From assembly GCF_021403115.1 (NCBI RefSeq), contig NZ_JAJSSH010000001.1:186001-250000 (forward strand): a stretch of DNA of 64,000 nt, read 5' to 3'. Source of the DNA: Sphingobium sufflavum. GTDB taxonomy: Bacteria; Pseudomonadota; Alphaproteobacteria; Sphingomonadales; Sphingomonadaceae. Positions 43,266-53,716 of this stretch are shown here, piece after piece. The notes below the pieces were generated by a model. That model was not told the origin of the DNA. It worked only from the letters and a program-made list of their open reading frames with translations, and did no database searches. Both the position numbers and the translations under genes were made by a program. How positions within the stretch are numbered: position 1 is the stretch's first letter; each line of letters starts with the position of its first letter.

Positions 43266-43288
43266 AATCGGAACGAATCACTCCGATT
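43266..43288. promoter_or_regulatory. Inverted repeat upstream of the suf operon, site 1
   Basis: AATCGGA and TCCGATT around a 9-base spacer, about 60 bases upstream of the Rrf2 gene. Confidence 0.5.
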
Positions 43289-43294
43289 TGAGAA

Positions 43295-43310
43295 CCCTTA
43301 TCAATAAGGG
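43295..43310. promoter_or_regulatory. Inverted repeat upstream of the suf operon, site 2
   Basis: CCCTTATCAATAAGGG, perfect 7-bp arms with a 2-base centre, 37 bases before the Rrf2 start. Position and symmetry suit an iron- or Fe-S-responsive operator, but it could fold as a small hairpin. Confidence 0.55.
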
Positions 43311-43346
43311 CTTTCAGGACAGAATCCGGGTGAGATTGAGGACATG

Positions 43347-43819
43347 ATGCGACTTTCCAGTCTATCCGATCAGGCGGTGGTCCTGATGCAGGCCGCGTCG
43401 GCCCGCTGCGGTGGCGAAGCGGCCCGTGGGGCGCTGACCAGCGCCGCCGAACTGGCGGCGGCGACCGGCATCCATGTGCCCACGGCGCAGAAGCTGGTCA
43501 GCCTGCTGACCCGTGCGGGCCTGCTCAACAGCGCGCGCGGTTCCGGCGGCGGCATCCGGCTTGCCCGCTCCGCCGCCACGATCAGCCTGGCGGATGTGGT
43601 GGAGGCGGTGGAAGGCCCCATCGCGCTGACCGCCTGTGTCGAGAAGGATGGCGCCCATGTGTGCGAGCGGGAGGCCGCCTGCGCCGTCCGGCCGCACTGG
43701 AGCGCGGTCAATGATGCGGTGCGCGGCGCGCTCGCCCATGTCTCGCTCGCCAGCCTTTCGGCCCCCGTGCCCTCTCCCGTTCCCGCCTTTGGCGCCACGC
43801 CCATCCTCGGAGCCCTAGC

Positions 43820-43823
<4 letters not shown>
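43347..43823 (+). CDS. Rrf2 family regulator of the SUF system
   Basis: A 158-residue winged-helix regulator resembling the SUF-type Rrf2 regulators ([14 protein letters not shown] start; [20 protein letters not shown] helix; [11 protein letters not shown] wing). Three cysteines in [16 protein letters not shown] match the spacing used for a [2Fe-2S] cluster in IscR-like proteins, so it can sense cluster supply. ATG 43347 is preferred over 43344 because GAGGA sits four bases ahead. It overlaps sufB by four bases and heads the operon; autoregulation through the two inverted repeats upstream is likely. Confidence 0.9.
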
Positions 43824-45291
<1,468 letters not shown>

Positions 45292-45295
<4 letters not shown>

Positions 45296-45687
45296 AATTT
45301 CCCTGGGCGATCTTTGCGCCGTCGCTGAACCTGATGGTCCGGAGCGGCATCGCGAAGCGTCGCAAGGCGATCCGGCAAATCGGGCGGCGGGCGGCAGTTC
45401 TGCAGAATGGATTTGCCTTTCACCTGTTCGAGTCGGCCCCCGACCTGAAGACACTAATAGACGCTGGATCGGATTTCATGCGGGCGCTGACCGCCGTGGA
45501 AAAGGCGAAGGAAACGGCGCGCTACTGGAAATACGAAAATGTCTGGGGCCTCTTCGAGGTCATCGACATATATACCAAGAACGGAAACCGGCTTCTGGAC
45601 GACCTCGATAAGGGCAAGCCGAAGCTGGAGAGAATTTTCAAAGATCAGGATTTCATGCGTGGGTGGTTCGATGCTCCATATTACTGA
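45292..45687 (+). CDS. Unrecognised protein inside the suf operon, between sufB and sufC
   Basis: A 131-residue basic protein starting with GTG in a GTGA overlap with sufB and ending 17 bases inside sufC. No family recognised. It has an N-terminal hydrophobic/aromatic stretch ([14 protein letters not shown]), a basic helix ([20 protein letters not shown]), and an aromatic C-terminal half ([31 protein letters not shown]). There are no cysteines, so it is not an Fe-S carrier. Its base composition is visibly less GC-rich than sufB and sufC, hinting at insertion. The precise stop/start overlaps suggest it is translated with the operon; its role is open. Confidence 0.75.
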
Positions 45688-46414
45688 CCTTCAGTCCACC
45701 GTAGCGGACAAGCCCATCCTCAAGGGCCTGTCCCTCTCCATCAACGCGGGGGAAATCCACGCCATCATGGGGCCGAACGGCGCGGGCAAGTCGACGCTGG
45801 CCTATACGCTGGGCGGCCGTCCCAATTATGACGTGACCGGCGGCTCCGTGGATTTCGACGGGCAGGATCTGTTCGACCTCGCCCCGCATGAGCGGGCGGC
45901 GGCGGGCCTGTTTCTGGGCTTTCAGTATCCGGTGGAAATCCCCGGTGTTTCCAACCTGCAATTCCTGCGCGAGGCGCTCAACAGCCAGCGCAAGTCGCGC
46001 GGTGAGGAACCGCTGTCGGGCGGCGCCTTCATCAAGCTGGCCAAGGAAAAGGCCGGGCTGCTCGGTATGGATATGGAGATGCTCAAGCGCCCCGTGAACG
46101 TCGGTTTCTCCGGCGGCGAGAAGAAGCGCGCCGAGATGGTGCAGATGGGCATCCTCGACCCGAAGCTGGCGATCCTGGACGAGACGGACTCCGGCCTCGA
46201 CATCGACGCGCTGCGCATCGTCGGCGCGGGGATCAACACGATCATGCGCGCGCCGGACAAGGCCGTGCTGCTCATCACCCACTATCAGCGGCTGCTCGAC
46301 TATGTGAAACCCGATTTCGTCCATGTCCTTGCGGGCGGACGGATCGTGAAGTCGGGCGGACCGGAGCTGGCGCTGGAGCTGGAGCGTGAAGGCTATGCGG
46401 AGATTGTCGCATAA
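45671..46414 (+). CDS. sufC: Fe-S cluster assembly ATPase SufC
   Basis: A 247-residue ABC-type ATPase driving the SufBCD scaffold. Walker A is GPNGAGKSTLAYTLGG, the signature GFSGGEKKRAEMVQM, Walker B LAILDETDSGLDIDALR, and the switch His is in LLITHYQRLLDYV. The ATG at 45671 gives the normal family start ([10 protein letters not shown]) and length. It begins inside the preceding unknown gene and its stop shares a base with the sufD start. Confidence 0.97.
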   Translation: MLHITDLQSTVADKPILKGLSLSINAGEIHAIMGPNGAGKSTLAYTLGGRPNYDVTGGSVDFDGQDLFDLAPHERAAAGLFLGFQYPVEIPGVSNLQFLREALNSQRKSRGEEPLSGGAFIKLAKEKAGLLGMDMEMLKRPVNVGFSGGEKKRAEMVQMGILDPKLAILDETDSGLDIDALRIVGAGINTIMRAPDKAVLLITHYQRLLDYVKPDFVHVLAGGRIVKSGGPELALELEREGYAEIVA

Positions 46415-47184
46415 TGACCGCCGTCGCCCTCCCCACCCGCAGGTCCGAGGAATGGCGCTATAGCGACGTCGAGTCGGTAGCGAGCATCTGGCCCGTCGCT
46501 GCACCGGATGTCATCGTCGTCGGTGCGGGTGAAGACGTCGCGCGGACGCTGTTGCAGGATGCGGCCGACGGGGCGGTCATCGTGCGCGATTTCGCCGTCA
46601 CCATCGGCGCGGGCGGCACGTTTCGCGCGCATCTCCTCAACATCGGCGGGCAACTGGGTCGCGTGACCTTTGACGTCACGCTGGGGCGGGGGGCGCATTT
46701 CGACCTGAACGCCGCGATCATCGGCGGCGGCACCCAGACGCTGGAAGTCGTCACCGTCGTCACCCATGCGGAGCCGGAGGCGACGTCGCAGCAGACGGTG
46801 CGCTCCATCCTCGCCGATCATGCGACGGGCAGCTACCTCGGCCGGATCGCCGTGGCGCGCGACGCGCAAAAGACGGACGCGGCGCAATCGGTCAAGGCGA
46901 TGCTGCTGGATCGCACGGCGACCGCCAACGCCAAGCCGGAACTGGAAATCTTTGCCGACGACGTGAAATGCGCCCATGGCGCCACGGTCGGCGAACTGGA
47001 CAGTCAGGCCCTGTTCTACTGCGCTTCGCGCGGGCTGGACCCGAAGAGCGCGCGGACCTTGCTGTTGCAGGCGTTCATCGCGGGCCTGTTCGACGACATG
47101 GCCGACGAGGCGGAGCGGGAGCGGTTCGAGGCGGCGGCGCTGGCCAAGCTGGCGGCGCTGAACATGGCGGAGAAACTGGCGTGA
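46414..47184 (+). CDS. sufD: Fe-S cluster assembly protein SufD, short form
   Basis: A 256-residue partner of SufB. The core beta-helix features are present: RRSEEWRYSDVESV at the N terminus, DRTATANAKPELEIFADDVK, CAHGATVGELDSQALFYCAS with the His-Gly conserved in SufD, and RGLDPKSARTLLLQAF. E. coli SufD has 423 residues; the N-terminal helical domain is largely missing here, as in several alphaproteobacteria. It overlaps sufS by four bases. Confidence 0.93.
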   Translation: MTAVALPTRRSEEWRYSDVESVASIWPVAAPDVIVVGAGEDVARTLLQDAADGAVIVRDFAVTIGAGGTFRAHLLNIGGQLGRVTFDVTLGRGAHFDLNAAIIGGGTQTLEVVTVVTHAEPEATSQQTVRSILADHATGSYLGRIAVARDAQKTDAAQSVKAMLLDRTATANAKPELEIFADDVKCAHGATVGELDSQALFYCASRGLDPKSARTLLLQAFIAGLFDDMADEAERERFEAAALAKLAALNMAEKLA

Positions 47185-48407
47185 GCAGCGTCCTCGACGC
47201 CCCCATCGACGTGCGCGCGGACTTTCCCGGCCTGATCGGGGCGGACGGCAAGCCCTGGCATTATCTCGACACCGGCGCGACCGCGCAGAAGCCGCGCGTC
47301 GTGATCGACGCGGTGGCGCGGGCGCTGGGCGAGACCTATGCCACCGTGCATCGCGGCGTCTATTCCCGCTCGGCGGACATGACGCTGGCCTATGAGGCGG
47401 CGCGGCGCACCGTGGCCCGCTTCATCAACGGGCAGGAGGCGGAGGTCGTCTTCGTGCGCGGCGCAACGGAGGCGATCAATCTGGTCGCCAACAGCTGGGG
47501 CGCGGCGAACCTGAAGGCGGGGGATCGCATCCTGCTGTCCACCCTCGAACATCATAGCAATATCGTGCCGTGGCAGTTGATCGCGGAGCGGGTCGGCGCG
47601 GGTATCGACGTGGTGCCGCTGACCGGCGACGGGCGCATCGACCTGGACGCGATGGCGGCCTTCATCTCGGACCGGCACAAGCTGGTGGCGCTGGCCCATG
47701 TCTCCAATGTGCTGGGCAGCACGCTGGATGTGCGGCGTGCGGCGGACATCGCCCATGGTGTAGGCGCGAAGATATTGATCGACGGCTGCCAGGCCGTGCC
47801 GCGCATGGCGGTGGACGTGGCGGCGCTGGATTGCGACTTCTACGCCTTTTCCGGGCACAAGCTCTATGGCCCGACCGGCATCGGCATATTGTGGGCGCGG
47901 AGCGAGATTCTCTCCGCCATGCCACCGTGGCAGGGTGGCGGCTCGATGATCGACCGCGTGACCTTCGCGAAGACGACCTATGCACCCGCGCCCACCCGGT
48001 TCGAGGCCGGCACGCCCGCCATTGCGGAGGCGATCGGGCTGGCCGCGGCGATGGACTATGTGACCGCGATCGGCCTGGATCGTATCGCCGCGCATGAACA
48101 GGCGCTGGTCGCCGCTGCGCGGGACGTGCTGGGCAGCATCAACAGCGTGCGCCTGCTGGGGCCGGAGAATGCGTCGGGCATCGTCTCCTTTGCGATGGAG
48201 GGGGTGCATCCCCACGACATCGGCACCATATTGGACGAAAGCGGCGTCGCCATCCGCGCGGGCCATCATTGCGCCCAGCCGCTGATGGAGGCGCTGGGCG
48301 TGCCCGCCACCGCGCGGGCGAGCTTCGGCATCTACAACGATGCCAGCGACATAGAGGCGCTGGCGCGGGGCATGGAACGGGTAAGGAAGATTTTCGGCAA
48401 TGGCTGA
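47181..48407 (+). CDS. sufS: Cysteine desulfurase SufS
   Basis: A 408-residue PLP enzyme that removes sulfur from cysteine for the SUF machinery. Landmarks are the N-terminal YLDTGATAQKPRVVIDAV, TVHRGVYSRSADMT, FVRGATEAINLVANSWG, the Schiff-base lysine in FYAFSGHKLYGPTG, and the catalytic Cys in IRAGHHCAQPLM. The GTG at 47181 is chosen because it overlaps the sufD stop as GTGA and gives the family start. The frame extends far upstream only as a shadow of sufD. Confidence 0.96.
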   Translation: MSSVLDAPIDVRADFPGLIGADGKPWHYLDTGATAQKPRVVIDAVARALGETYATVHRGVYSRSADMTLAYEAARRTVARFINGQEAEVVFVRGATEAINLVANSWGAANLKAGDRILLSTLEHHSNIVPWQLIAERVGAGIDVVPLTGDGRIDLDAMAAFISDRHKLVALAHVSNVLGSTLDVRRAADIAHGVGAKILIDGCQAVPRMAVDVAALDCDFYAFSGHKLYGPTGIGILWARSEILSAMPPWQGGGSMIDRVTFAKTTYAPAPTRFEAGTPAIAEAIGLAAAMDYVTAIGLDRIAAHEQALVAAARDVLGSINSVRLLGPENASGIVSFAMEGVHPHDIGTILDESGVAIRAGHHCAQPLMEALGVPATARASFGIYNDASDIEALARGMERVRKIFGNG

Positions 48408-48915
48408 GGACATCGGGGCGGAACATCAGGGCGAGGAACGTCGGATCGCGGTCGAGGAAGTGGACGGCGTGACGCCTCCCGCGCGGGCGCGCGTGGATGT
48501 CAATGCGTCCGGCGTGCCGACGGATGCGAGCGAGCAACCCGCGCCCCGCAAGCGCGATTATCTGGACGGTTTTCTTCAGGAAAAGCCCGCTGGCGTACCG
48601 GCGGGCGAGCCGGGCGGGGATGTCTATGAAGGCATCATCACCGCCCTGCGGGAGATTTTCGACCCGGAAATCCCGGTCAACATCTATGATCTCGGCCTGA
48701 TCTATGGCGTCGAGGTCACCGATGGCCATGCCGTCGTCACCATGACGCTGACCACGCCGCATTGCCCGGTGGCCGAATCCATGCCGGCCGAGGTGGAATT
48801 GCGCGTTGGTTCCGTGCCGGGGGTCGGCCATGCGGAGGTCAATCTGGTGTGGGATCCGCCATGGGATCCGCAGAAAATGTCCGACGAGGCGAAACTCGAA
48901 CTGGGGATGCTGTGA
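48400..48915 (+). CDS. sufT: SUF-associated DUF59 / MIP18 family protein (SufT-like)
   Basis: A 171-residue Fe-S maturation factor. The C-terminal ~100 residues are the DUF59 domain (REIFDPEIPVNIYDLGLIYG, TMTLTTPHCPVAESMP with the conserved cysteine, VNLVWDPPWDPQKMSDEAK). The first ~70 residues are an acidic, Pro-rich, probably disordered extension absent in minimal SufT proteins. It overlaps sufS by eight bases and sufA by one. DUF59 proteins aid delivery of clusters to targets. Confidence 0.92.
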   Translation: MAEDIGAEHQGEERRIAVEEVDGVTPPARARVDVNASGVPTDASEQPAPRKRDYLDGFLQEKPAGVPAGEPGGDVYEGIITALREIFDPEIPVNIYDLGLIYGVEVTDGHAVVTMTLTTPHCPVAESMPAEVELRVGSVPGVGHAEVNLVWDPPWDPQKMSDEAKLELGML

Positions 48916-49283
48916 TGAACGTCCAGACCACGCCCGCCGCCGCCCGCGCCCGTCCCGCCGCCGTCACGCTGACGCCCGGTGCGGAGCAGCGCATCGCCGA
49001 CCTGATGGCGCGCGCGCCGGACGGGGCCATCGGCGTCAAGCTGTCCACCCCCCGTCGCGGTTGTTCCGGCCTTGCCTATTCGGTCGATTATGTGACCGAG
49101 GAAGCGAAGTTTGACGAGAAGATCGCAACACCCGGCGGCCTCTTCTACATCGACGGCGGTTCGGTCCTGTATCTGATCGGCTCGACCATGGACTGGGTGG
49201 AGGATGATTTCACCGCCGGCTTCACCTTCAACAACCCCAACGCCAAGGGCGCATGCGGTTGCGGCGAGAGCTTCACGGTCTGA
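48915..49283 (+). CDS. sufA: A-type Fe-S carrier protein SufA
   Basis: A 122-residue carrier that passes clusters to apo-proteins. The three conserved cysteines are in RRGCSGLAYSVDY and the C-terminal GACGCGESF. The first ~18 residues (Ala/Arg/Thr-rich) precede the family core that starts at VTLTPGAEQRIADLM. The start shares a base with the DUF59 stop (TGATG). It ends the operon; no clear terminator follows in 49284-49511, which holds only a tandem duplication. Confidence 0.94.
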   Translation: MNVQTTPAAARARPAAVTLTPGAEQRIADLMARAPDGAIGVKLSTPRRGCSGLAYSVDYVTEEAKFDEKIATPGGLFYIDGGSVLYLIGSTMDWVEDDFTAGFTFNNPNAKGACGCGESFTV

Positions 49284-49423
49284 TCGGCTGACCGGGGAGC
49301 GACTGCTGGCGGGCGTACGATCCCCGCGTCTGGCAATATCGGATCGACGCCATGCGTCGCGGCGCTGGCGATGACGGTTCGATAGAATGTCGTCCCGCTC
49401 CAGAGGATGGCTGACAGTGCGCT

Positions 49424-49457
49424 GTCCCTGCCGCCCCTGAGTCCCTGCCGCCCCTGA
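49424..49457. repeat. Tandem 17-bp duplication
   Basis: GTCCCTGCCGCCCCTGA twice in direct succession in the gap behind the suf operon. Confidence 0.9.
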
Positions 49458-49511
49458 CATCAGGCACCGGCAACGACCCGCTCGTCCTGCCGCTCCTTTG
49501 CCTCTGGCCGT

Positions 49512-50036
49512 TCAGGGATGTTCGTCGACGCGGGCCTTGGTGGCGAGGATGGCCTCTACCCGCCGTGCGCAGTCCGTCAGCCGGGCCACGACTTCGGGAC
49601 CGCTCAATCCGGCGCGGCTGCGCGGGTCAATGGCGCAGAGCGTGCCATAGAAGCTGCCGTCGGGCAGCGTCAGCGGAAAGGAGGCATAGCTGCGAAAGCC
49701 ATAGAGCATCGGCGTATGATGGGTCCGCCACTGCTGATGGCCCGCCACATCGTCGATCACGACCTCCTGCCCACAGGCGCGGATCTCGTCGCAGATGGTG
49801 GTCTTGATCTCCAGCTCGTCGCCGGGGTTCAGGCCGAACTCGATCTTGTCGAGCACCTGCACCGCGATCCACCGGCTTTCCGTTACGCGGGCGACGGCGG
49901 CAAAGCCCATGTCGGTCACGTCGCACAGTTCGTGCAGGATCGCGCGAATCGCATCGTCATCGCCCTGCGCCGCCGACTGGCGGGCAAAGTCGTCCCTGCC
50001 GTTCAGGCTGTCGCCGTTCACACTATTGCCGCTCAA
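49512..50036 (-). CDS. Stand-alone GAF domain protein
   Basis: A 174-residue soluble protein made of one GAF domain (about 30-170): AILHELCDVTDMGFAAVARV, WIAVQVLDKIEFGL, TTICDEIRACGQEVVIDDVA, GFRSYASFPLTLPDGSFYGT, LCAIDP. This type resembles GAF sensors fused to HWE kinases or diguanylate cyclases, but no output domain is attached. Cysteines at CDEIRACG could bind a ligand or sense redox, which is speculation. It lies 25 bases after a GST gene on the same strand. Confidence 0.85.
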   Translation of the reverse strand: MSGNSVNGDSLNGRDDFARQSAAQGDDDAIRAILHELCDVTDMGFAAVARVTESRWIAVQVLDKIEFGLNPGDELEIKTTICDEIRACGQEVVIDDVAGHQQWRTHHTPMLYGFRSYASFPLTLPDGSFYGTLCAIDPRSRAGLSGPEVVARLTDCARRVEAILATKARVDEHP

Positions 50037-50061
50037 AATGTCCCACCCGTCATGCGCGCCT

Positions 50062-50736
50062 TCACCCCCCGGTCGGCGCCTGTTGTTCGAACCGTTCTAT
50101 TACCCAATCCTCCGCCTGCGCGCCACCGATCCATTCCTGCATGAAAGGATGCTCGACCACCGCCCGCATATAGGGTTCGGCGAAACGGGCGACGGGCAGG
50201 GAGTAGGTGATGAGGCGGGTAATGACCGGCGCGAACATGATGTCCGCCGCACCGAATTCCCCGAACAGGAAATCGCCGGTGCCGCCATAACGGGCGCGCG
50301 CCTGCGCCCACAATTCCATGACGCGGCGGATGTCGACGGCCGCGGCGTCTTCCACCGGGGCAGGAGGATAGATCTGGCGGATGTTCATGCTGTAGCTGCG
50401 GCGCAGCGCCGCGAAGCCGCTGTGCATTTCCGCCGCCATCGACCGGGCCATGGCCCGCGCGCCCTTGTCTTCCGGCCAGAAGCGGGTGCCGCCCGATGCC
50501 TCGTTCAGATATTCGACGATGGCCAAGCTGTCCCAGACCACGATGTCGCCGTCCCACAGGATCGGCACCTTGCCGGAGGAGGGGGCGAACTCGTCACCCT
50601 CCCGCCGCTTGTCCCAGTCCGCGTCATAGAGCGGCACGACCAGTTCCTCGAAGGGAAGGCCCGATTGCTTCATGGCCAGCCAGCCGCGCAGCGACCAGCT
50701 CGAATAGGCCTTGTTGCCGATAATCAGCTTTATCAT
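50062..50736 (-). CDS. Glutathione S-transferase
   Basis: A 224-residue GST. The N-terminal thioredoxin fold begins LIIGNKAYSSWSLRGWLAM with a serine pair at the catalytic position, then SGKVPILWDGDIVVWDSLAI with the cis-Pro and the Asp-Ser glutathione contact. The helical C-terminal domain contains FLFGEFGAADIMFAPVI. This is the yfcF/zeta-like group with a serine active site. It sits upstream of the GAF gene in a likely two-gene unit. Confidence 0.88.
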   Translation of the reverse strand: MIKLIIGNKAYSSWSLRGWLAMKQSGLPFEELVVPLYDADWDKRREGDEFAPSSGKVPILWDGDIVVWDSLAIVEYLNEASGGTRFWPEDKGARAMARSMAAEMHSGFAALRRSYSMNIRQIYPPAPVEDAAAVDIRRVMELWAQARARYGGTGDFLFGEFGAADIMFAPVITRLITYSLPVARFAEPYMRAVVEHPFMQEWIGGAQAEDWVIERFEQQAPTGG

Positions 50737-50927
50737 GGAAGGAGGGTCCGCCCGCTTGTGCCGTCAATCATTCCCCTCTCGGTAGCGACCCTTGTCGCTG
50801 TCGCCAAGGGGGCACGCCGCTTCGCCAGGAGGGAGGGGCGCCAGACGACGGGGTTCAGGGAAGAGGCGCGGGATCGTCGGAACTCAGGGCGACCTGCGGC
50901 TTATCGCGCGGCACAGTCCCACAGGGA

Positions 50928-50953
50928 GGAGAGACGTGGCGGAGAGACGTGGG
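50928..50953. repeat. Tandem 13-bp duplication
   Basis: GGAGAGACGTGGC followed at once by GGAGAGACGTGGG (12/13 identical), in the 255-bp gap between engB and the GST gene. Nothing else recognised in that gap. Confidence 0.85.
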
Positions 50954-50991
50954 CGGGGGCGAGGCCGTGGAAACGACCGCCCCCGGCTCTG

Positions 50992-51681
50992 TCAGACCAG
51001 CGCGTCGATCACCGCCGCGCGCAGTTCCGGTATGCCCATGCCCTTTTCAGCGGAGGTCATGATGATCTCTGGGTGGGCGGCGGGCCGCTTGCGGACTTCC
51101 TGCGCGGTCGCTTCGGTGACGGTGGCAAGGTCGCTGGCCTTCACCTTGTCCGCCTTGGTCATGACGAGGCGATAGCTGACCGCCGCGCCGTCCAGCATGT
51201 CCATGACGTCGCGGTCGACATCCTTGATGCCATGGCGGCTGTCGATCAGCACGACGGCGCGTTTCAGCACCGCACGCCCGCGCAGATAGTCGTTCACCAG
51301 CAACCGCCACTGCCGCACGATATCCTTGGGCGCCTTGGCATAGCCATAGCCGGGCATGTCGACGATGCGGAACAGGGGCAGCACCCCCTCCATCCCGCCG
51401 CCGTTCCCGGCCACGTCGAAGAAGTTCAGCTCCTGCGTCCGTCCCGGCGTGTTGGACGTGCGCGCGAGGCCGTTGCGGTTGGTCAGCGCGTTGATGAGCG
51501 ACGACTTGCCCACGTTGGACCGGCCCGCAAAGGCGATTTCCGGCACGTCCGGTTCCGGCAGGAACTTCAGCGCAGGGGCGGACCGCAGGAAGGTGATCGG
51601 GCCGGAGAAGATCTTGCGCGCCTCCTCGATCCGGTCCGCCCGGTCCTGTTCGTCCTGCTCGTTGAAATGCTCTTCAGTCAT
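50992..51681 (-). CDS. engB: Ribosome biogenesis GTPase YihA/EngB
   Basis: A 229-residue GTPase needed for 50S subunit assembly. The G motifs are in order: AGRSNVGKSSLINALT (G1), NTPGRTQELN (G2), VDMPGYGYAKAP (G3), VMTKADKVK (G4) and MTSAEKGMG (G5). The first ~30 residues are acidic and not conserved. The start at 51681 gives the normal family length; the frame continues upstream without coding character. It is the last gene of the rpmH-rnpA-yidD-yidC-engB order. Confidence 0.95.
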   Translation of the reverse strand: MTEEHFNEQDEQDRADRIEEARKIFSGPITFLRSAPALKFLPEPDVPEIAFAGRSNVGKSSLINALTNRNGLARTSNTPGRTQELNFFDVAGNGGGMEGVLPLFRIVDMPGYGYAKAPKDIVRQWRLLVNDYLRGRAVLKRAVVLIDSRHGIKDVDRDVMDMLDGAAVSYRLVMTKADKVKASDLATVTEATAQEVRKRPAAHPEIIMTSAEKGMGIPELRAAVIDALV

Positions 51682-51728
51682 GGCCCGGCCTCCTTCGGCC
51701 CGGTTTCCGTCGGTCAAAGCCTGCCGGA

Positions 51729-53450
51729 TCAACCGGCGGGCTTTTCCTTGAGGGCGGGGTGGCGGCGATACAGCCATTGCTGCTGCGCCACGGTCAGGAT
51801 GTTGGACGTGATCCAGTAGATCAGCAGGCCGGTGGCGAAGGGCGCCATCACGAACATCATCATCCACGGCATGATCGCGAACACCTGCTTCTGCGTCGCG
51901 TCCATCGGCGCGGGGTTCAGGCGGAATTGCAGGAACATGGTGATGCCCAGCAGGACCGCCAGCACGCCGATGCCCAGGAACGCCGGGGGCGTGAAGGGCA
52001 GCAGGCCGAACAGGTTGAGGATGTGCAGCGGATCGGGCGCGGACAGATCCTTGATCCACAGCGCGAACGGCTGGTGCCGCATCTCGATGGTCAGGGTCAG
52101 CACCTTGTACAGCGCGAAGAACACCGGGATTTGCAGGAAGATGGGGAGGCAGCCGGCCAGCGGGTTCACCTTCTCCCGCTTGTACAGCTCCATGATCTCC
52201 TGCTGCTGTTTCGCCTTGTCGTTCTTATACTTCTCCTGAATCGCCTTCATCTTCGGCTGCACCGCGCGCATCTGCGCCATGGAGGCGAACTGGCGCTGCG
52301 CCACGGGGAACATGATGCCGCGCACGATGAAAGTCAGGCAGATGATGGCGACGCCGAAATTGCCGATCGCCTTGAACAGCCAGTCGAGCAGGTAGAAGAT
52401 CGGCTTTTCGAACCAGTAGAACCAGCCCCAGTCGATCGACCGGTCGAACTTGGCGATGCCCTGCACCCCGTTCGCGCCATCCTGATAGCGGTCGAGAAGC
52501 TGGGTCTCCTTCGCGCCGACGAAGATGCGGCTGGTCGTGGAGACGGCCTTGCCCGCCGCGACCAGCTTGGTCTCACCGGAAAAGTCCGCCTGATACTGGT
52601 CGCCGTCGCCCTTGCGGAAGGTGGAGCTGACCGATGCCGTCTGGTCGGGGATCACCGCCGCCAGCCAATAATGGTCGGTAAAGCCGACCCAGCCGCCGGT
52701 GCTGGTGAATTTCTGCGGCCCTTCCTCGTCCAGCGTCTTGAAATCGACGCCATAATTGGCCGCGTCGTTGAACACGCCGATGGGGCCGACATGGATGGTC
52801 CAGGTGTCCTGATCCTTGGGTTTTCCGCGGCGGCTGACATAGGCATAGGGACGCACCCCCACCGTGCCCGCACCCTTGTTCTGCACGGTCTGCGTGGCGG
52901 CGATCATATAATCCTGATCGACCGTCAGCTTGATGGAGAAAAGCTGGCCCGCGCCATTGTCCCAGCGCAGGGTGACCGGGGTAGTGGGGGTCAGCTTCAT
53001 GCCCTCCGCCGTCCAGACGGTGTTGCCGTCGGGGGCGCGCACGCCCTCGCCGCTCCAGCCGAGGCCCGCGAAATAGGCGTCGGCGGTGCCGCTGGGGGAG
53101 AAGAGGCGGATCGGCTGCGAATCTTTCGCGACCGTTTCCTTGTAGGTGGGCAGCACCACATCGTCGATCCGCGCGCCCTTGAGCGACAGCGAGCCTTTCA
53201 GCTTCGGCGTTTCGATGGCGATGCGCGGCGCGGCGCGCAGCACGGTGGCGCGGTCGCGGGTCGCGGCGGGCGAATCGAGCGCCGGGTCGGCGGACGGTTG
53301 CGCGACGGGCGTGGTCTTGCCCCCCTCGATCGTGGTCGCGGGCGGTGCGGCAGGCGGGAAGAAATGCTTCGCGACATAGGGCCACCCGAAGAGGATGGCG
53401 ATCGTGAAGACTGCCGCGATGAGGATGTTACGCTTGTCGTCCGCGTGCAT
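51729..53450 (-). CDS. yidC: Membrane protein insertase YidC
   Basis: A 573-residue insertase for inner-membrane proteins. An N-terminal membrane helix (NILIAAVFTIAILFGWPYV) is followed by a ~290-residue periplasmic domain and a five-helix core. The core includes NFGVAIICLTFIVRGIMFPV with the groove arginine, the cytoplasmic coiled coil MRAVQPKMKAIQEKYKNDKA, and NPLAGCLPIFLQIPVFFALY. Length and order match Gram-negative YidC. It lies 23 bases after yidD and 47 before engB. Confidence 0.96.
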   Translation of the reverse strand: MHADDKRNILIAAVFTIAILFGWPYVAKHFFPPAAPPATTIEGGKTTPVAQPSADPALDSPAATRDRATVLRAAPRIAIETPKLKGSLSLKGARIDDVVLPTYKETVAKDSQPIRLFSPSGTADAYFAGLGWSGEGVRAPDGNTVWTAEGMKLTPTTPVTLRWDNGAGQLFSIKLTVDQDYMIAATQTVQNKGAGTVGVRPYAYVSRRGKPKDQDTWTIHVGPIGVFNDAANYGVDFKTLDEEGPQKFTSTGGWVGFTDHYWLAAVIPDQTASVSSTFRKGDGDQYQADFSGETKLVAAGKAVSTTSRIFVGAKETQLLDRYQDGANGVQGIAKFDRSIDWGWFYWFEKPIFYLLDWLFKAIGNFGVAIICLTFIVRGIMFPVAQRQFASMAQMRAVQPKMKAIQEKYKNDKAKQQQEIMELYKREKVNPLAGCLPIFLQIPVFFALYKVLTLTIEMRHQPFALWIKDLSAPDPLHILNLFGLLPFTPPAFLGIGVLAVLLGITMFLQFRLNPAPMDATQKQVFAIMPWMMMFVMAPFATGLLIYWITSNILTVAQQQWLYRRHPALKEKPAG

Positions 53451-53473
53451 GAATGTGATCCGGTCCGCCGTTT

Positions 53474-53716
53474 TTATCGGGATATGTGGGTCGTGCAGTC
53501 ACAGGGTGGCACCGGGTCATAGCCCGACCCGCCCCATGGATGGCAGCGCAATAGACGTTTCATCGCCAGCCAGCCACCCCTGATCGCGCCATGCCGTTCC
53601 AGCGCCTCTATCGCATAGGCGGAGCAGCTGGGGGCGTAGCGGCAGGTGGGCGGCAGGATGCGGCTCGGCCCCCATTGCCAGGCTAGGGCGATGAGGATGA
53701 AGAGCCGGGCGATCAA
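53474..53716 (-). CDS. yidD: Membrane protein insertion efficiency factor YidD
   Basis: An 80-residue protein that assists YidC-dependent insertion. The family signature is complete: [40 protein letters not shown] and DPVPP. The N terminus is a short hydrophobic anchor. The start overlaps the rnpA stop by four bases. Confidence 0.95.
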   Translation of the reverse strand: MIARLFILIALAWQWGPSRILPPTCRYAPSCSAYAIEALERHGAIRGGWLAMKRLLRCHPWGGSGYDPVPPCDCTTHISR

